This document shows, piece by piece, positions 1-13,734 of a stretch of 64,000 nt of DNA. The DNA comes from Agelaius tricolor. Lineage: Eukaryota > Chordata > Aves > Passeriformes > Icteridae. Below the pieces are notes generated by a model. That model was not told the origin of the DNA. It did not search any database and saw only the letters and a program-made list of their open reading frames with translations. Where the stretch lies: contig JALJCS010000015.1 of NCBI GenBank assembly GCA_023055355.1, positions 16,295,516-16,359,515 on the forward strand, read 5' to 3'. Within the stretch, counting starts at the first letter, position 1; every line of letters begins with the position of its first letter. A program made the translations under genes and the position numbers.

Positions 1-1813
1 GTTCTGTTTTCCCTCTTTTTTTCCCCCAGGGAGCAAAGAGAATCTCCACTGAAAAAGCACAAAATGTATTTTTCAACTTTTAAAAAAGGAACCTAGAGCC
101 AAGAGCAAAGTCCACCCAGATGGCCAAGAAAACCTCAAGTTCACCTTCATCTGTGGCATTTTGGGGCAAACTTCCTTCTGTCACAATGAAAAATCTGATC
201 TGAAGATTCTGAAGACCCAAACTGAAGCTGAGCAGCAATACCAGCAGAGGGAAAGGTGGTGTGCAGGTGGCTGTAGCTGCTCAGCTGCTTTTGAAATTCA
301 TGAAACCTGTGGGACAGATTATGCATGCAGCACCTTGTACACCCCAAGGTGTTACCTACAACCACAGAGGCAGAATCCTATCTCCCATTCTTACTTTCAT
401 ATATAAAATTAGAAAATGTTCAAACATGTTTCCTGAAGCCTGTCATTACACTCTGGCTGCACATAACACTACAATATTCCTGTTACCAGGGTAAATTCAT
501 GGGGAGGCTGCAGTTAACACTCCCAGGTAAAGAAATGCTCTGTACCCTCCATCCTGCATAAGACAGAATATCAGAGTGAGAATTAAATTATTCCTCTTTC
601 AGATGCTGTAAAGCCTGCAGGCAGCATCCTCACAGTCCTTTTCAACACAGGTAAATTGAATTCCAGCAAGTTTACTGTACGCAGACTCTTCAGACAAGAT
701 ATTAAATAACAATGTCATGACCATAACCTATGAAGAAAGACTAGAAAACGTGGAGCTGTTTAGTCTAGAGAAAAGGACACTGCTGCAAGCCATAACAACA
801 GCCTTCAAATGTGCAAAGGGTGAGAGCAAAGAGGAAAGGAACAGGCTGTCCTTGGTGTGGAGACATGAGGGACCTAAGCTGTGGGTTAGACAGGGAGAGA
901 TGCTTTTGAGAAGGGAGGATGATGAAGGTCTGCCAGGGAGGCTCCATGGACGTGTTACACTCTCCATGGGGGGCTTAAACAACAGGTTATGCAAATATCC
1001 ATCAGGGATAACAGTAAGCCTGCCTGACCCTGCCTCATGGCAAAGGGATGGATTACATCACCTCCTGAGATTCCTTGAAACCCTGTTTCACTTAGGATTT
1101 TATATGGCCGAGGCCCCAAGGGTAATTTGCCCCACTGCCCAAGCTTTTCCTTTATCTGTTCAGAGCCGGTGCATCAGTTCTTCCCACCAGCCAATTACTT
1201 GATTTGGGATGTGCTCATATAAGTGAAAAGGCTGATGTCTGCAGGGCAGCCAGGCAGCAGCATGAGCTTACACTGCTCAGATCCATCACCTAATTCTTAT
1301 GGAAATAAGCAAATGAATGGGAGGGTAGTTGGTGTAGGAATGCAAGAATTTGGGCCAAAGTTCGAGGTTGCTTTTAGATGAATTGTGCTAAAAATATGCA
1401 AATAATTCTAAAATTTTGTATGAATTTGCCTGCCATCTTCAAAGACATTTATCCTTCTGCTGTTTGAGGGAAAGTCTGAACAGGTCCTGCTGCTTGGCTG
1501 CCCTGCATGCCCTCTCTTGGAAGGGATGGGGTGGGCATGGGAGGGGCAGCAGCCTCAGCCTGCATCCAGGTCCTTTCTCTGCTCTCTCCCTGAGCTGCAG
1601 GTGTGTAAGGAATCGATGCTGGCTGCATCCCTGCAACTTTGGGAAGAGGTGGGACAGCTCCACAGGACCCACAGCCAGGGATCCTGTTGGAAGCAAAGGG
1701 ATCTGTTCCCCTGACAGCAGCACCCACAGGCATGGCAGGAGGAGCTGGCCCCGGGCAGACCTGCAAAAAGCAGCTCCTGAATCCATGCAAGGCTGCAAAG
1801 CCCCCAAAATGGG
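1..1813. other. Non-coding 3' flank of MAF, far end
   Basis: No open frame here has protein-like composition, splice-phase continuity or a recognisable domain. The longest frame (717-1202, 161 codons) is low-information and matches no family I know. The region has average base composition, becoming more GC-rich and CT/AG-patchy from 1480 to 1810. I see no RNA gene or intact mobile element. Confidence 0.6.
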
Positions 1814-1885
1814 CACGTGGGACACTGAGAGGGGATGTGCTGCCATGAGCACCTGGGACACTGAGAGGGGATGTGCTGCAAGGAG
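1814..1885. repeat. 36-bp tandem duplication, two copies
   Basis: Two adjacent 36-base units (1814-1849 and 1850-1885) share the core GGGACACTGAGAGGGGATGT and differ at only a few positions, for example CACGTGGG against CACCTGGG at the left end and CCATGAG against CAAGGAG at the right end. The first copy holds a CACGTG E-box that the second has lost. This looks like a local slippage or minisatellite seed and is not part of a gene. Confidence 0.9.
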
Positions 1886-4028
1886 CAGCGAGTCTCCAGA
1901 TGTGTGACAGACACCCTCTGACAAGCAGAGTTTGCTATGGTGGAGGAAGGGGAGAATTTTGGGTTTGACTCTTGCTTTGTTGAATTAAATTAAATTTTAA
2001 AATGCATAAATCTTAAAAAAAAAAGTAAAAACATGAACCAATTGCTCTTCCACTTTAGCCTTTCTTCCCAGTTTATTTTCTTGCAAACTTTTTTCTGCCA
2101 TACGTGCCATGACAACCCGTAATCTAAAGCTTTTTGGTGCATTCTCTTGTCAAACTCGAATTTTTATGTGGCAAATTAAATTAATTTTCTTGATTGAAAA
2201 CTGGGAAAACTAAAAGTACATAATAAATTGCAAGAAATGTATAAATGGATAATATACCAATAAATAATCCTTGCACTTAATCTGAAAACCATTAGGTAGT
2301 TGGAGTGATGACTGATTTAACACTACCCATTTAGTGTACCTGAGATAATGTGTTATTTAAACTCAAGATTTTATATTAAATACAATTCAGACTAAAATAT
2401 TAATTTGGAAATAATTGTATAACTTGAGGGATTTTTTCCTACACTTTAAAAAAAAAAAGATTTAATTAAAAACACAAGATGAAATAAATATTTCAGGGCA
2501 ACCAGCAACAAAATGGGAAAATACCATGTGTTTGGAGTTTTAGTGCCCTCTGAGTGCTGGAATTTATTTGCAGCAAGCAGAAAATAGACAGCAAGCATAA
2601 AAATTCAGCAGATTCCCGCTAGTAAAATTATTTATCAAGCTAACAAGGGAGGAACCCTTCTAGTAGCAACAAGCCAGCAAGGAAAAGACGTGCCTTTATA
2701 TTTTACCTTTGGGTTAGCACACTAGTAAAAATGCCAACTGACAAGCACTTCACATAAACATTTCTTTCTAAATGAGCTGCCTTGTTAGAAAAAAATCTAA
2801 GCAAAGGAGCAGTACAGTCAACAGACAGAAAAAACCCCAGGATGAATACTACATTGCTGCATATTACAGGAAAATATAAATAAAGACATAAAAATAATGT
2901 TGATGCATAAATGACTTTAATGAATTAACACTTCATTTTGCATTTAAATTAACTGCTTGGGCTATAAATCTATCTTAGCTTCAATCCTTCCAAGAAAGAA
3001 TACATGACAGTTATCTATTATTTACATCTTTCTTACCTCTGGAACTAAACGTATGCACACACATTCAAAAAAAAAAGAAAGAAGTGTAAAATATGTGTGT
3101 GTGTGTATTCATTCACGTGCTGTTGGTAGAGCTGTGCTACTCAAGCCCCACTGCAATATTTATCGTATACTTATTTTACGACTGAAGCCCTGAAGTAGGT
3201 TTTACAGTTTAGTTTAACGATACCAAACTTTGATTATAAATTATAAGTGGCTTTATTGCAGCCTGAAGAGGCAAAAAATTTGGAGACACTTGATTGCCTG
3301 ATCCCAATTAAATTTTAAAGAAATAGTAAAGCGACACACATTGGCTGAATAGCTGAGCTCCAAGGAGCGCTGCAAATTACCCCTGCCGGCTGTGCAGCAA
3401 GGCTAGACCCTCCCAGGACTTCTTTGCTAGAATGAACATTTGACAATTGTCAGCAAGCTTTAAAATAAACCCAAACTAAACAAAAGAAAAAAAAAAAAAA
3501 AGCCAAGGATGGTTCTCAAGCATTATTATTTTCATTGCAGAAAAAAATAGCTTGTGGGAGGGTAGGGGGCAAGATCAGACTCAGCATTTCAGCTGGGTCT
3601 GTAACTCAGGAAGTAAAACCTGCCACAATTGTTGACAAAGAGAGAAATAAAGGAAAGTTTTACACTAAATGGAGCAGTCAGAGGGAAACACAGGTTGGAG
3701 CAGCATTTCTGACTGATCTCAGATGGTTTTCTGGACACAGTTGTAAGACAGACCCTGTATTACTCACTCAGGACTCCGAAGGCAAACAAGAAAGATGGGG
3801 AAAGGTAGAGGGAAAAAAACCAAACTACTGGGAAAAAAAGAAAAAGTCTGTTTAGAGCTTTTGCTCCCCACAAAGCCTGACATTCGTCTCGCCTCTGCAG
3901 CAGCTCACAATGCAGGGAGGGAATGCAGCGGCTCCCACTCCCTGCTCCAGCGCCCCAGGCTGCTCCAGCCAACCCCGGGCATTGCAGGGGCTGAGGGAGA
4001 AAGTCTCCAGCTCCCAAATTCCTGCCCT
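1886..4028. other. AT-rich non-coding stretch
   Basis: From about 1980 to 3340 the sequence is strongly AT-rich, with many ATTTA, TAAT and AATTAA words, a short (TG)n at 3094-3106 and short poly-A runs. No coding frame or RNA gene is visible. AT-rich, homeodomain-word-dense blocks beside developmental transcription-factor genes are often conserved enhancers, but nothing here proves that without alignment. Confidence 0.45.
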
Positions 4029-4095
4029 GGGCCCGATCCTGCATTCTTTGCACACCCAAGTCCTGCAAAAACAATGGGATTTTTGGATGTGCAGG
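4029..4095. repeat. Relic of an ancient amniote palindromic repeat
   Basis: The stretch starts GGGCCCGATCCTGCATTC, has a middle CAATGGGATTTTT and ends GTGCAGGAA. It keeps the layout of an old repeat that I know from bird, turtle and crocodile DNA: GGGCCTGATCCTGCA at one end, CAATGGGA in the centre and an inverted TGCAGGA at the other. It is heavily diverged. I recognise the pattern but cannot name the family with certainty. Confidence 0.5.
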
Positions 4096-4958
4096 AAATG
4101 CTGAAGTGAGCTGGCATTTGTTAGCTGCTGATGGATTACATTAATATGAATATTTGTCTGTAGGGGACAAACACTTTTGAGAAGTGAGCGCAACATTATG
4201 AGCAAAACATCAGCAATAATAACAAAAAAGGATAGAGAGAAGCATCATTGATGTAAACCATGAAATAAATAATATATGTCAACTTTTATGTTTCTTGCCT
4301 TTGATCTGGGTACAGCTGACATTAAGTCCAGGAACTGATACCTTTTTAGCTGAGAAGACACAAGATGTCAAGTTATATTTTTTAGTGCAAGGCCAACACA
4401 TGAAAACAAAGCTAAAGGAGTCGAAGAAGTGAGCATAACAAAAAACAGAGAGATTATCTCTTGTCATGGGAAAGAAAATGATGGGAGTTTCCATGGAAGC
4501 TGAGTGGTTAATATAATGCTGTCTTCACTTTGCGATTCTCTCCTTATTAGAATATAATTTGGGTCCAAGTAATATAGGAAGAGTTTGTTCCTGTGCACAG
4601 CAAGGGAGTGCCATGGGTAGAGCTTCTGCAGAATGAGGACTACAAATGTACCGACGAGTTTATTCCTCATTCCCTGCCTGCCTCTTGTTTTAACTCTCTT
4701 GTAAAGACGTTTGAAAGTGGAAGCTGTTTGGAAGCGCGCATAAAAGCATCCATTAAAAGGCATTACAACGCCATTGGATCCTGCCCAAGTGATCCAGAGG
4801 CAAGCTGGAGCATCACCACAGGTCCCAGGGAGGCTACTCCTGCCTTGACTTCGGTGGCATCAAGTAAATCTGGTCTTTGTTTTACTTTCTTGCTGCTTTT
4901 TACTAGCACCAGCCCTCTGGTATGGGACTAAGCCCAGAGCCTCTCCATCAGTTCCCCC

Positions 4959-5007
4959 ATGCTCCTGAGCATTTACACCAGGTAATAGGAAGCAGAATTT
5001 GGCCCTA
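4959..5007. repeat. Relic of an ancient amniote repeat (right end)
   Basis: The words TTTACACCAGGT and AGCAGAATTTGGCCCT occur in the order and spacing of the right end of a widespread old amniote element that carries TTTACACCAGTG and GCAGAATTTGGCCC. Only this end is recognisable, and the left part is too diverged to delimit. Confidence 0.45.
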
Positions 5008-8000
5008 GGTGTGTACACTGGATCTGAAATTGGGTTAGTAGGTTGTTCCTATCCACACTTACAGCAGTTGCTGGTTAAAACCACAGTCAGAAGATTGCAG
5101 AAACGCAGAGGTGCCACCTCTGATTTTCTCCTCTTTAAAACGTGCACCTCTCCCCAGGGAAATTGCCCTTCCTCTGGGAGACTCAGGATGTGCTGCCAAG
5201 CACCCCTTTCCTTTACAACCTGGGCCCGTTAAGATTCCCAGGCCTTCACACCCCATTTCCTAATTTAGCCGGGCCTGAATCTTGGTGCCTGCTCCGGGCT
5301 GTGCTGCCGCAGAAGGGCCGGGGAGCGCGGCTCTGCCGTCAATAACCCGGCACAAAGGCCCTGCACAAGCCGCGCCGAGATTTAATTACCTATCACTGCT
5401 AACAAAAGCTCTCTTTATTTTGATTAACTTTGAGGGAACAAGGTTCCCCACCATCAGAGTATGTTCAAGTAATTATGCAGTACAGACTAATATGCCTGAA
5501 AACACAAAAAGAGGGGGAATAGGGAGAGGGGAGAGAAGAAAGGGAAGACACGAGCTCAGCCTTACTTCCCAATTTAAACTAGGAATGACCTCAGGGTCAA
5601 TTTTTCAGAGTATCTCAGATCAATTCAATTCTCACCTCCGCTGCCTACCTGCTAGCAAATGAACTTACTGTGCCTTCCAATAGACAGAAATGACTAAAAG
5701 GAAATCGCATTTAGCTGCATCTGAATAACCATGGTTATTAGATGATGCGTGCAGAGGAAAAATTACCATTTCCCTTCTCCTTCTCCTCCTTGTGATTGTC
5801 ATTCTCACCTCACTGGTGATTAAGATGTAGGATGCTCTCGCAGATTGTTAATTAGGTGTTAATATCTGCAAGGGGCCACAGCAAGCTCCTACACCTGAGG
5901 TCATTTCTCAGAAGTCAGGCTGTCTCCGGTGACAATACCTGTAATTCCCATAGCTAGTTTGATTCCCACTCAACAGCTGGAGCTAGTGTTTCTTTCATGT
6001 CTGGTTTCATTTCCTATCTGAAATTATATGAGTGCTAATATCTTTATTATCTTTCCCATAGAAGTGCAATGCTGGAGCATGGCACAGCGTGTTGTTCATA
6101 GGCTTTCTTTTCTTTTTATTTTTTTTTCTCACAGCATTTTCAAAACATTTCAAGCAAAAATCTTTATAGTTAGCAAATTTACAGCTGAGGACTCCATTAT
6201 GGTTCGGAAGGGGTAGAAGGTAGGAGGGAAACAATAATAATTTGGGGATGGAAGAAAAGAAAAGCTGCACAACTGCTGAATGATAATGGCTCAAACCTTG
6301 GGAAAAAAAGGTAATGGCAGGAAGGGGAGGAATTACAAGGACAGTGTGACCTCTGCATGCCTTGCAGGTGCACAGGAGCTATTCTGTACATAGAGGTATT
6401 AAAGATATATTGTCTTTAAGAGAGAGATGGGGCACATAACTGATTTTGCCTACATTTTGGCACGTTCAAAATCAGGGTAAAGTTATGTGTGATTCAGAAA
6501 ATGTCCAGCTCCCAAAGCACCTGATCTTTGTAGTCCTGGCCCAGTGAACTCAGGAGAGTAAATTCCCATCCCAGTAGAAATGGTGCGTGGGACCTGGGCA
6601 ACACCAGTGATTTCTCATTCCACAGTATGAAGTAAGGTAAATGACAAGTACTTCAATAAACCAGTTTTCATTAAAGGGCTTCAAGGAACATTACAGCTAT
6701 TTTTTAACTCCCACAAAAGCCTAGAAGGTAAGAATTAATTATCTAGGTTTATAACTGTGTAAACTGAGATATAAAGAGATCAACGGTAACAGACCTTTAG
6801 AAGAAACCTCAGATAACAAGTTTAAAGTGCTTCAGTATTTTGCTGAATCTAGAATCAAATAAGTGGGTCAAAGTCTCACAAGTGAGTCAGACTGTGACTC
6901 CCAGCTCCCATTTTCTTCACTCTCTAAACATTGTGACTATATGTGGAGCCTGAGAAGTAATTTTATATGTGGGATGTTAAATCAGTACTTTTCCTGTCTC
7001 ATCAATCTCCTGTATTTTGGTACAGTGCGAATCATTTGGTAAGTGGCACAAATTAGAAAACCCAGGAGAGATGTTAAAAATATAACTTTTTTTTTTTTTT
7101 TTAGCACTTAAAATCCTTTATTAGACCTAAACAACAGCAAGAGCTACATCACCAGAAAATATTTTAGAGCTTACTTTAAACACAGGGAAAAGTATTAAAT
7201 TGACTTGCCTGGGAATTTTAGGGGAGTAAAAGCTGTTACATATGGAATATACTTTCTCTTCACTCATAAAGATTTGAGACATTTTCATACTTCAAATTCA
7301 CAGGAATGAGCTAGAAAGGCATTTGAGGCACAGTAAAATCCTGCTTTTTATAAACACTCAAGAACTTATTTTTTACCTATGCAAAATGATCTGTAAATTG
7401 TACTAAATATGTTTGGGGAGAGGAAAGGGAGGGGGCGAGGTTACTCTGAATTTTTTAATCAAGAATAACATATTGCATCCCATTTGATAAAAAAAGATTC
7501 TCATTTAGGCTTAATACAGCACATCTGCTTGAAAAATACATACAAGGCTCCCATTGACTGCTGTGGGAAGTTTGCCAATAATATTTCATGGAAGTTATCT
7601 TGCTATCAGCCTCGGAAAATAAAGACATTTTACAAGGAGTGTTAATTCAACAACGTAAAGTTAAAAATAACTTGCTCATGCACAAAGAAATTTGATTGTT
7701 TTTACAGTTCTCAGCTTTAATTTTCAATTTATCAGATGTACAGTCTAGGAAGGAAAACAAGATCTAATTTCCAGTGAAGTTGGGTAGTTTGATATCCCAG
7801 GCCACGGCCATGAAAAGAGAAATGATATCATGAACAGACAGACTCAACTGCACATCAAAAATACACGTGAATAGTATGAGAATGCAAAAGGTCTTGCACA
7901 AAACACAAATCTCTTTTAAAAATGCATGTGCAAATACAGGAATAGCAGTGAAAAGTAAGTAAATGTGTATTTTCAGAGCGCCATGATTTCCCCTGTGTGA

Positions 8001-11000
8001 AAAGTCTTAGAGGCAAACTGGAAAAGGAACAGAAAATACATTTCTGTTCTTTACTGCTCCTTATTCTCCCCTTAGTTCAGGTCTCATCCATATGGGGAAA
8101 TTAGGAAATAAACTATACTGCAGTGCTAGTCATTGCCTGGGTGGACACTCCTATTCTAGAATAAGAGTGGATTTTCCTGGTTAATTTATTTTATTTTGAA
8201 AGCAGCTTAGCTGTACTAGGGAAGGGGGAAATCCACCCTTACTCCCAAATAAGAACATCCATCCTGGGAATTCACAGCTCAGCTACCTCCGCATAAGTTC
8301 AGATTTTGCTTTTCATTTTACAACCTCCTCTGTAGATATTCCTTTGTGGTGGAAGTGTGGGCCCCAGGAATTAAAGGGTAATTTTACCAAAGGCTTCAGT
8401 GGGGCCAGAAATTCACCCAGGATCTCTCCTCTCACCTGGGATGTAGGTAGGATGCAATTTAGGGTCCATCATTGCCTCATCCTCTCCTTGGAGCTCTAAA
8501 AAGGTCCTTCAGAGCCTCTTTGAAAACTGAAACATTGTTACACACAGTGATAAAAAAACCAACAGATTTTTTTCTTGCCCTTTTTAAGAAAAAACTTGGC
8601 TACATATTTTATGTCAGAAGTAAATTCTATTTTCCAACATCATCATGCTGATCAGGAAATACAGGGATATTTTATTCTTATTGGTTCCATGACATTGGAG
8701 GATGGAGAAGCTTTTCTGCACCAAATAAAATACACTGAAGCACAGTGAAACACACCTGGGGTTATGTATGTATTGTAAGGGATGTTAGCTGGTGCTGCTG
8801 GGAGCTGGAATAAGACAAAAATAACAGTTGCTTTGTAAAACATCACAATGGACTCTTAGTGGTATTTTATGGGGTAGCAACTGATTTTGTTGCCAGTATG
8901 AGTGTATATCATAAACACAAAATTCATCCTGCAGTGCTCACCCTGAAAGCTGTCAGAAGTGGGAGGACACAGAGTGACACCAGCACCGGCCTCCACCACC
9001 CCTGCTGCCGCCTGACCTGCCAGGGACATCATGGTGAGAACCTCTTAACCAGCAACCACCAAATATTCCTGTCACAGTCATTAAATAAATGGCCCTGAAA
9101 TCCTTAAAGTTTGCCAGAAATAACATAATTCCTTCAAAGGAGCCAAGTTAGTAAGTCAGACCGTGGAGACTACTGTCCACTACTATAAATGTACAGTCTT
9201 AAATTCCCCCAACCAAGCCACCTCCATGAATATCAAGTGAGCTCTCCTCCAGACAGCGTGGAGGATCGGAGTTTTCATATCTAAGCTTATTATTCCTAAT
9301 ATCACAGAGACACTTCCCTGAATTGTCCTTCTCCTGCCCAAATTCCCCATCTGACCAGATGTCTTTCTCTCTCTTGCTTTCACCTGTCAATCATGTTCAC
9401 AGCTGAAATTTGATTTCTCTCCCAACAGTAACCTTAGATGAAATATTACCATAGGGGTCAGAACTGCCTGAACCTTGCCGTAAAAGTTTGTTAACTCTTC
9501 CAAGACCCAAGAGCTATTTGCTTAAAACTAACAGATTTTGCTGCTGGTTGTTTTGTGGGGTTTTTTTGTCTATAATATGGGAAAATATAACCACAAAATA
9601 CTAAGGGAAGACACAAGGAACTGTCCCAGAAAACAGCAGGCTAAGCAAGTCTTGAGATCACAAGTGTCGATAAGGGAAAAATATTTGCTTTTTTATTATA
9701 TGGATAAAAAGAATAAATATCACTAATTTATATAAATCTAATAGTTACATATATGAATTACAGGAAGCAAATTGATTAAACAAGTGCTGCACCTTTGCTA
9801 TTAAAATACACACTTCATGTATTTACTTCAGCTGATAGCAACTTGGCTGTCTGTATTCTTGCAAAAAAAGCACATTGTACTCTAAGTTTTCACAAAAAAA
9901 TCCAAGTGGTCTGGCTTCCCTCTCATTTACAGTGGTGAAAAACAGAAAAAAAAAATGCAATGCAGGCAAAACCCTATCCAGGGTGTTCCTCAGGGAAGTA
10001 AGAGGAGCATCAGGCTTAAAATGAAGGTCCTGTAGTGTTCCTTGAGAAATCTATTCCTACAACCCATACACCATCAAAAATTCCTCTCAGCTCCATTTAA
10101 TGTACAGGCTACAGCACCAGTTACATCCTTCTTATCCTCACTTAAATTTTAAATAATAAATCTGTTACGTAAATTTATTTTCAAAATTAACAAAGAAATG
10201 TATTATTTCAATTTATTATTTATATTTCTTTTAAAAGATAAAAAATAAATCTATTGTTTAAACAAGCTTAATTCCATGAGCTAATAAAATTCAGCTGTTT
10301 CTAACAGCACTTAACCGTTGATCAAAGCGTGGCAGGCTGTACGGCAGGCTGTGTTCTTAACTAAAATAGGAGGTTTCATAAAAAAAATTCACACAGGAAT
10401 CTGTCATTGCAACCTTGGTGCTCATTTAACCCACTTAGTATTTTTATAGTCAAGGTCAATAAAAGTCAGATTCCACGGGAAAAAAAAAATAAAGTGCCTG
10501 TTTGAGTCTAGCAGGGGAAGGGATTGAAAGTTTTAATTCCCACATTTTCATTAGCAGCATATTTTTTAGTCAATGTTGACAGATTGAATGAACATGAATT
10601 TCCAGAGGAAAGCAGTGCTGTGAATTAAACTCTATTGTAATTTGTAAGTACTGAAGTCATCTAACACAGACTCATGATTTTCGTCAAGATCTGAGGGAGA
10701 TCTTCAGAAGACCCATCCTTAATCCCCGTAGCTGATGTCTGAACGTTAGCATTTGAAGAAAAAGAAAGAAAACATTTGCAAAGGATTATATATGAGGTGT
10801 GGGACACCAGAGAGCTGCCTGGCTGACAAAAGTACAAAGCCCCATCATTGCAAGTGGTTCTTGTAGGCACCTGAAATCAGCCTCACCCAAAAGCCCAGGA
10901 AACTGCACCACAGCCTGTCACCGGCTCCCCAGGGCTGAGCAAAAAGCACCATCTTAGCAGCAGAAAACAAAGCAGTGAAATTACCACCCCTGCTGAAATA

Positions 11001-13412
11001 CGGCAAATTGCTAATGAAAAGGAAAACATACCTTTTATTTTTGACCTCAGGTAACAGGGATTTTCACATCACCGTTGTAGATGATTCTCTCGGGTACCTA
11101 ATTTAGTAAATATATTAAAATAAACTATTATTAAAAGGAATATTTAACATCATAAAGCCTGTCTGTTGTGCCACTATGGTACAGAATAGGACCTTTTATA
11201 TGCAAATCTTAAATTAAATTTAGAAAGTCTCTTGTACTGTTTATTAACTCTGGCTGAGTGAAGAAGAAATGAACACAGTTTGAAGTGAAACATTTCTAGC
11301 TCACGCATTTAGTATTTATTTCACATTAATAACAGAAGATTCTTACTGACAAATTGCCTTAAGAATATGTATTTTTTGCCTCACCGGTGAATATCAGTTT
11401 CTAATATCTGAAAGCTTTCTGTACTTTTTTCTTAATGATTGTTATTAGCTGCATTAATGTAATTGGCAAAATAATAATCAATTTTTGTACACACTCCATT
11501 ATTTTCAAGACAGTAGTTTAATAACAAAAGCAGAGCTGTCATTTCCCCCTGCAGTTACTCACACTGTACAAATTCATCCTGTCAACACATATTTAAAACC
11601 TAATTTAAAAAAAAAAATCAACATAGAGTGAATCTTTGTACAATAAGTGAGATAAGTCAGTGAGTCAATCCACATTTCTTAAATATGGATATTTTGTTGT
11701 GTCCCTTACAGTCAACTTTCCCTCCCTGAGTGTGCATGCACAGACACACACATGTATGAAGTGCCTGCAGGAATGCTTAAGCTCCGTGCATTTATTGGAA
11801 CCGTGCAGCATAATCAGAGCAAGAATAAACCACAAGCCCGATTGACTTGAATTAAAAAAAAAAGGCAAGACAAACTGTAGGCTCTTTTCCAGCATTTTGA
11901 TTCCAGATTAGCTCTGCATCTCTGAAAACAAAAGTGGGCACATTTAGAGCCAGCTGAATGATCCCTGTCCCACATCCCACTCCAAGCTCCCCACTCCGAA
12001 GAACCCACCCCTCTTTGAAAGGACCCCACAGGCCACTGAAAGAGATGTTGCCTTCTTGTTTTGGTTTTAATTTTTTCTTTCAGGTTTGGAGTTTGTTGTT
12101 TTGTTTTCTGAGGTTTTTTTGAGAAACAGGACAGTGCTTAGATAAATGCAATACTTGGCACCTGGCCCGGGATCTCTAAAAGCAAATGACTCCTGTGGAC
12201 CTTTGGTGTCATTTTTCTCAGGACGACCTCTCCTTTCATGCCAATCGGTTAATTCATCCTGTTATTAATGCAGGGGGCTGAGAGGAACAGGTACTCAAGC
12301 CTCACACCTGAGGAGCATCTAGAAACTGATGTGGTCAGCCTGCTTTCAGTCTTTGCTGTGGCCATCCCTGCCCGAAACCCACAACCATTCCCAGCACAGC
12401 ACACCTGGAACACCAACCCTCTTCCACCGACAAGGTGCATTGCTTCACTTAGCAGCTTTATTTAACTATCAGTTCATTAATAAGGAAAGAGTCAAAGACA
12501 GTAAGAGAGCGTGAAGGCAACCAGAGACACTAAGCAGATTTATTAATTTAAGAAGCCTGATCACTTTCCTTCATTTTATCTGACAGAGTTGGTGTAAGAC
12601 AGTTATACTTCAATAAGTTCTCTACACTATACTGTGCTATTTTAAAAGGATTTCACAATAAAGGAAGCTGAAAGACTGTGCACAGTCTGGAGACCGTATC
12701 TGGTGTGACATGAATATAGTATTTTAACCAGATTTAATCTTACAGTATTCCCTCCTCTACAATGACTTTGCAGGAGGAAACCCTACAGAAAGGAAAATCT
12801 GTTCATCCCACACCACAGAACACTGAATTGCATTGCAGACTCCAGCAGCTCTTCCTACATATTAAAATGCTTTCATCAGGGAGTTTGGAAGCAGTCGAGC
12901 TGGGGGAAGGGGTAGGAAAGGAAAAAAAAAATACTAGGTCTTGTTTGGTTCAATTTTAGGATCATTTTTATTGTCATGGCTCTCAGTGCTTGAGGGAGCA
13001 GGGGCTGTTTGCAGTGGAGACACCTCAGCTTTGGAAGACAATACCAACACCCTGATCCCATCCCCTTCAGCAGTGATATCCCACTGCCAAGGCCTTGGCA
13101 AGAAGTTTTGTTTCAAAATTGGAGAAGCAGGGCTCAGGCTGCACGAAAGGGAATCTGCCTGCTTTCTTACAGAAGAGGGCTTTAAGCTTAATCATATACA
13201 CATTCCGAGGCACATCCACACAGACTTGTGAAACTCAGCCTCGGCAAACGCCGTTCCCTGCACTTCAGATTCTTTAAAAGCCATGAAATGTAAATCCTGC
13301 CTGCTTCCATTCTTGCTCCCTGCAGAGAACTCGAGGCCTGATCCAAAAAGTCATTTTAAGAGATCTCTTTGATTGCCTTTGCGTTTAGATTTGTCTCTGT
13401 GCGCGCAGGTAT
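5008..13412. other. Long non-coding stretch, 3' flank of MAF
   Basis: No gene is supported. Open frames are all under about 130 codons, without domains. It contains a GC-rich patch (5270-5375) running into a homeodomain-like AT patch (5378-5425), a 16-bp perfect palindrome at 5724, homopolymer runs such as poly-T at 7087-7102, and broad AT-rich blocks at 10140-10280 and 11100-11600. These AT-rich blocks are the likeliest places for conserved regulatory elements, which is inference only. Confidence 0.5.
5724..5739. repeat. 16-bp perfect palindrome
   Basis: AATAACCATGGTTATT reads identically on both strands over 16 bases, then symmetry stops (G on the left, A on the right). It could be a dimeric transcription-factor site. 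The half-site AATAACC does not match a factor I can name confidently. Confidence 0.7.
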
Positions 13413-13709
13413 GAAGGAGAAAAAAAGGAAGAAAAGGGGGGAAATTCAAGAACTAGAAAAAAAAAAGGAAGAAATAGAAAAAGGAAAGGAAAAATAAGGG
13501 GGAAAAAGAAAAAGAATGAGAGAGAAAAAGGAAAAAGAAGAAGAGAAAAAGGGAGAGGGGAAGGGAAAGGGAAAGGAGTAAGGGAAAGGGAAAGGGAAAG
13601 GGAAAGGGAAAAACGGGGAAGAGAAGGGAAAAGAAAAAGAATGAGAAAAAAAGAAAGAAAAAGAAAAAGAAAAAGAAAAAGAAAAAGAAAAAGAAAAAGA
13701 AAAAGAAAA
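13413..13709. repeat. Polypurine tract with (AAAGGG)n and (GAAAAA)n
   Basis: About 300 bases are nearly all purine on the plus strand, with a handful of interrupting pyrimidines. Two hexamer arrays stand out: AAAGGG units around 13561-13612, and a regular GAAAAA array from 13657 to 13709 with nine evenly spaced G residues. The long minus-strand frames over it encode only Phe/Leu/Ser-rich low complexity and are artefacts. Such mirror-like purine tracts can form triplex DNA. Confidence 0.9.
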
Positions 13710-13734
13710 TTTGGAAATACTGTGACCAAAGCCG

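Noticed and set aside
717..1202. 161-codon frame near the window start
   Set aside because: Starts with ATG but shows no family resemblance and no flanking splice or poly(A) logic. It is consistent with chance in non-coding DNA.
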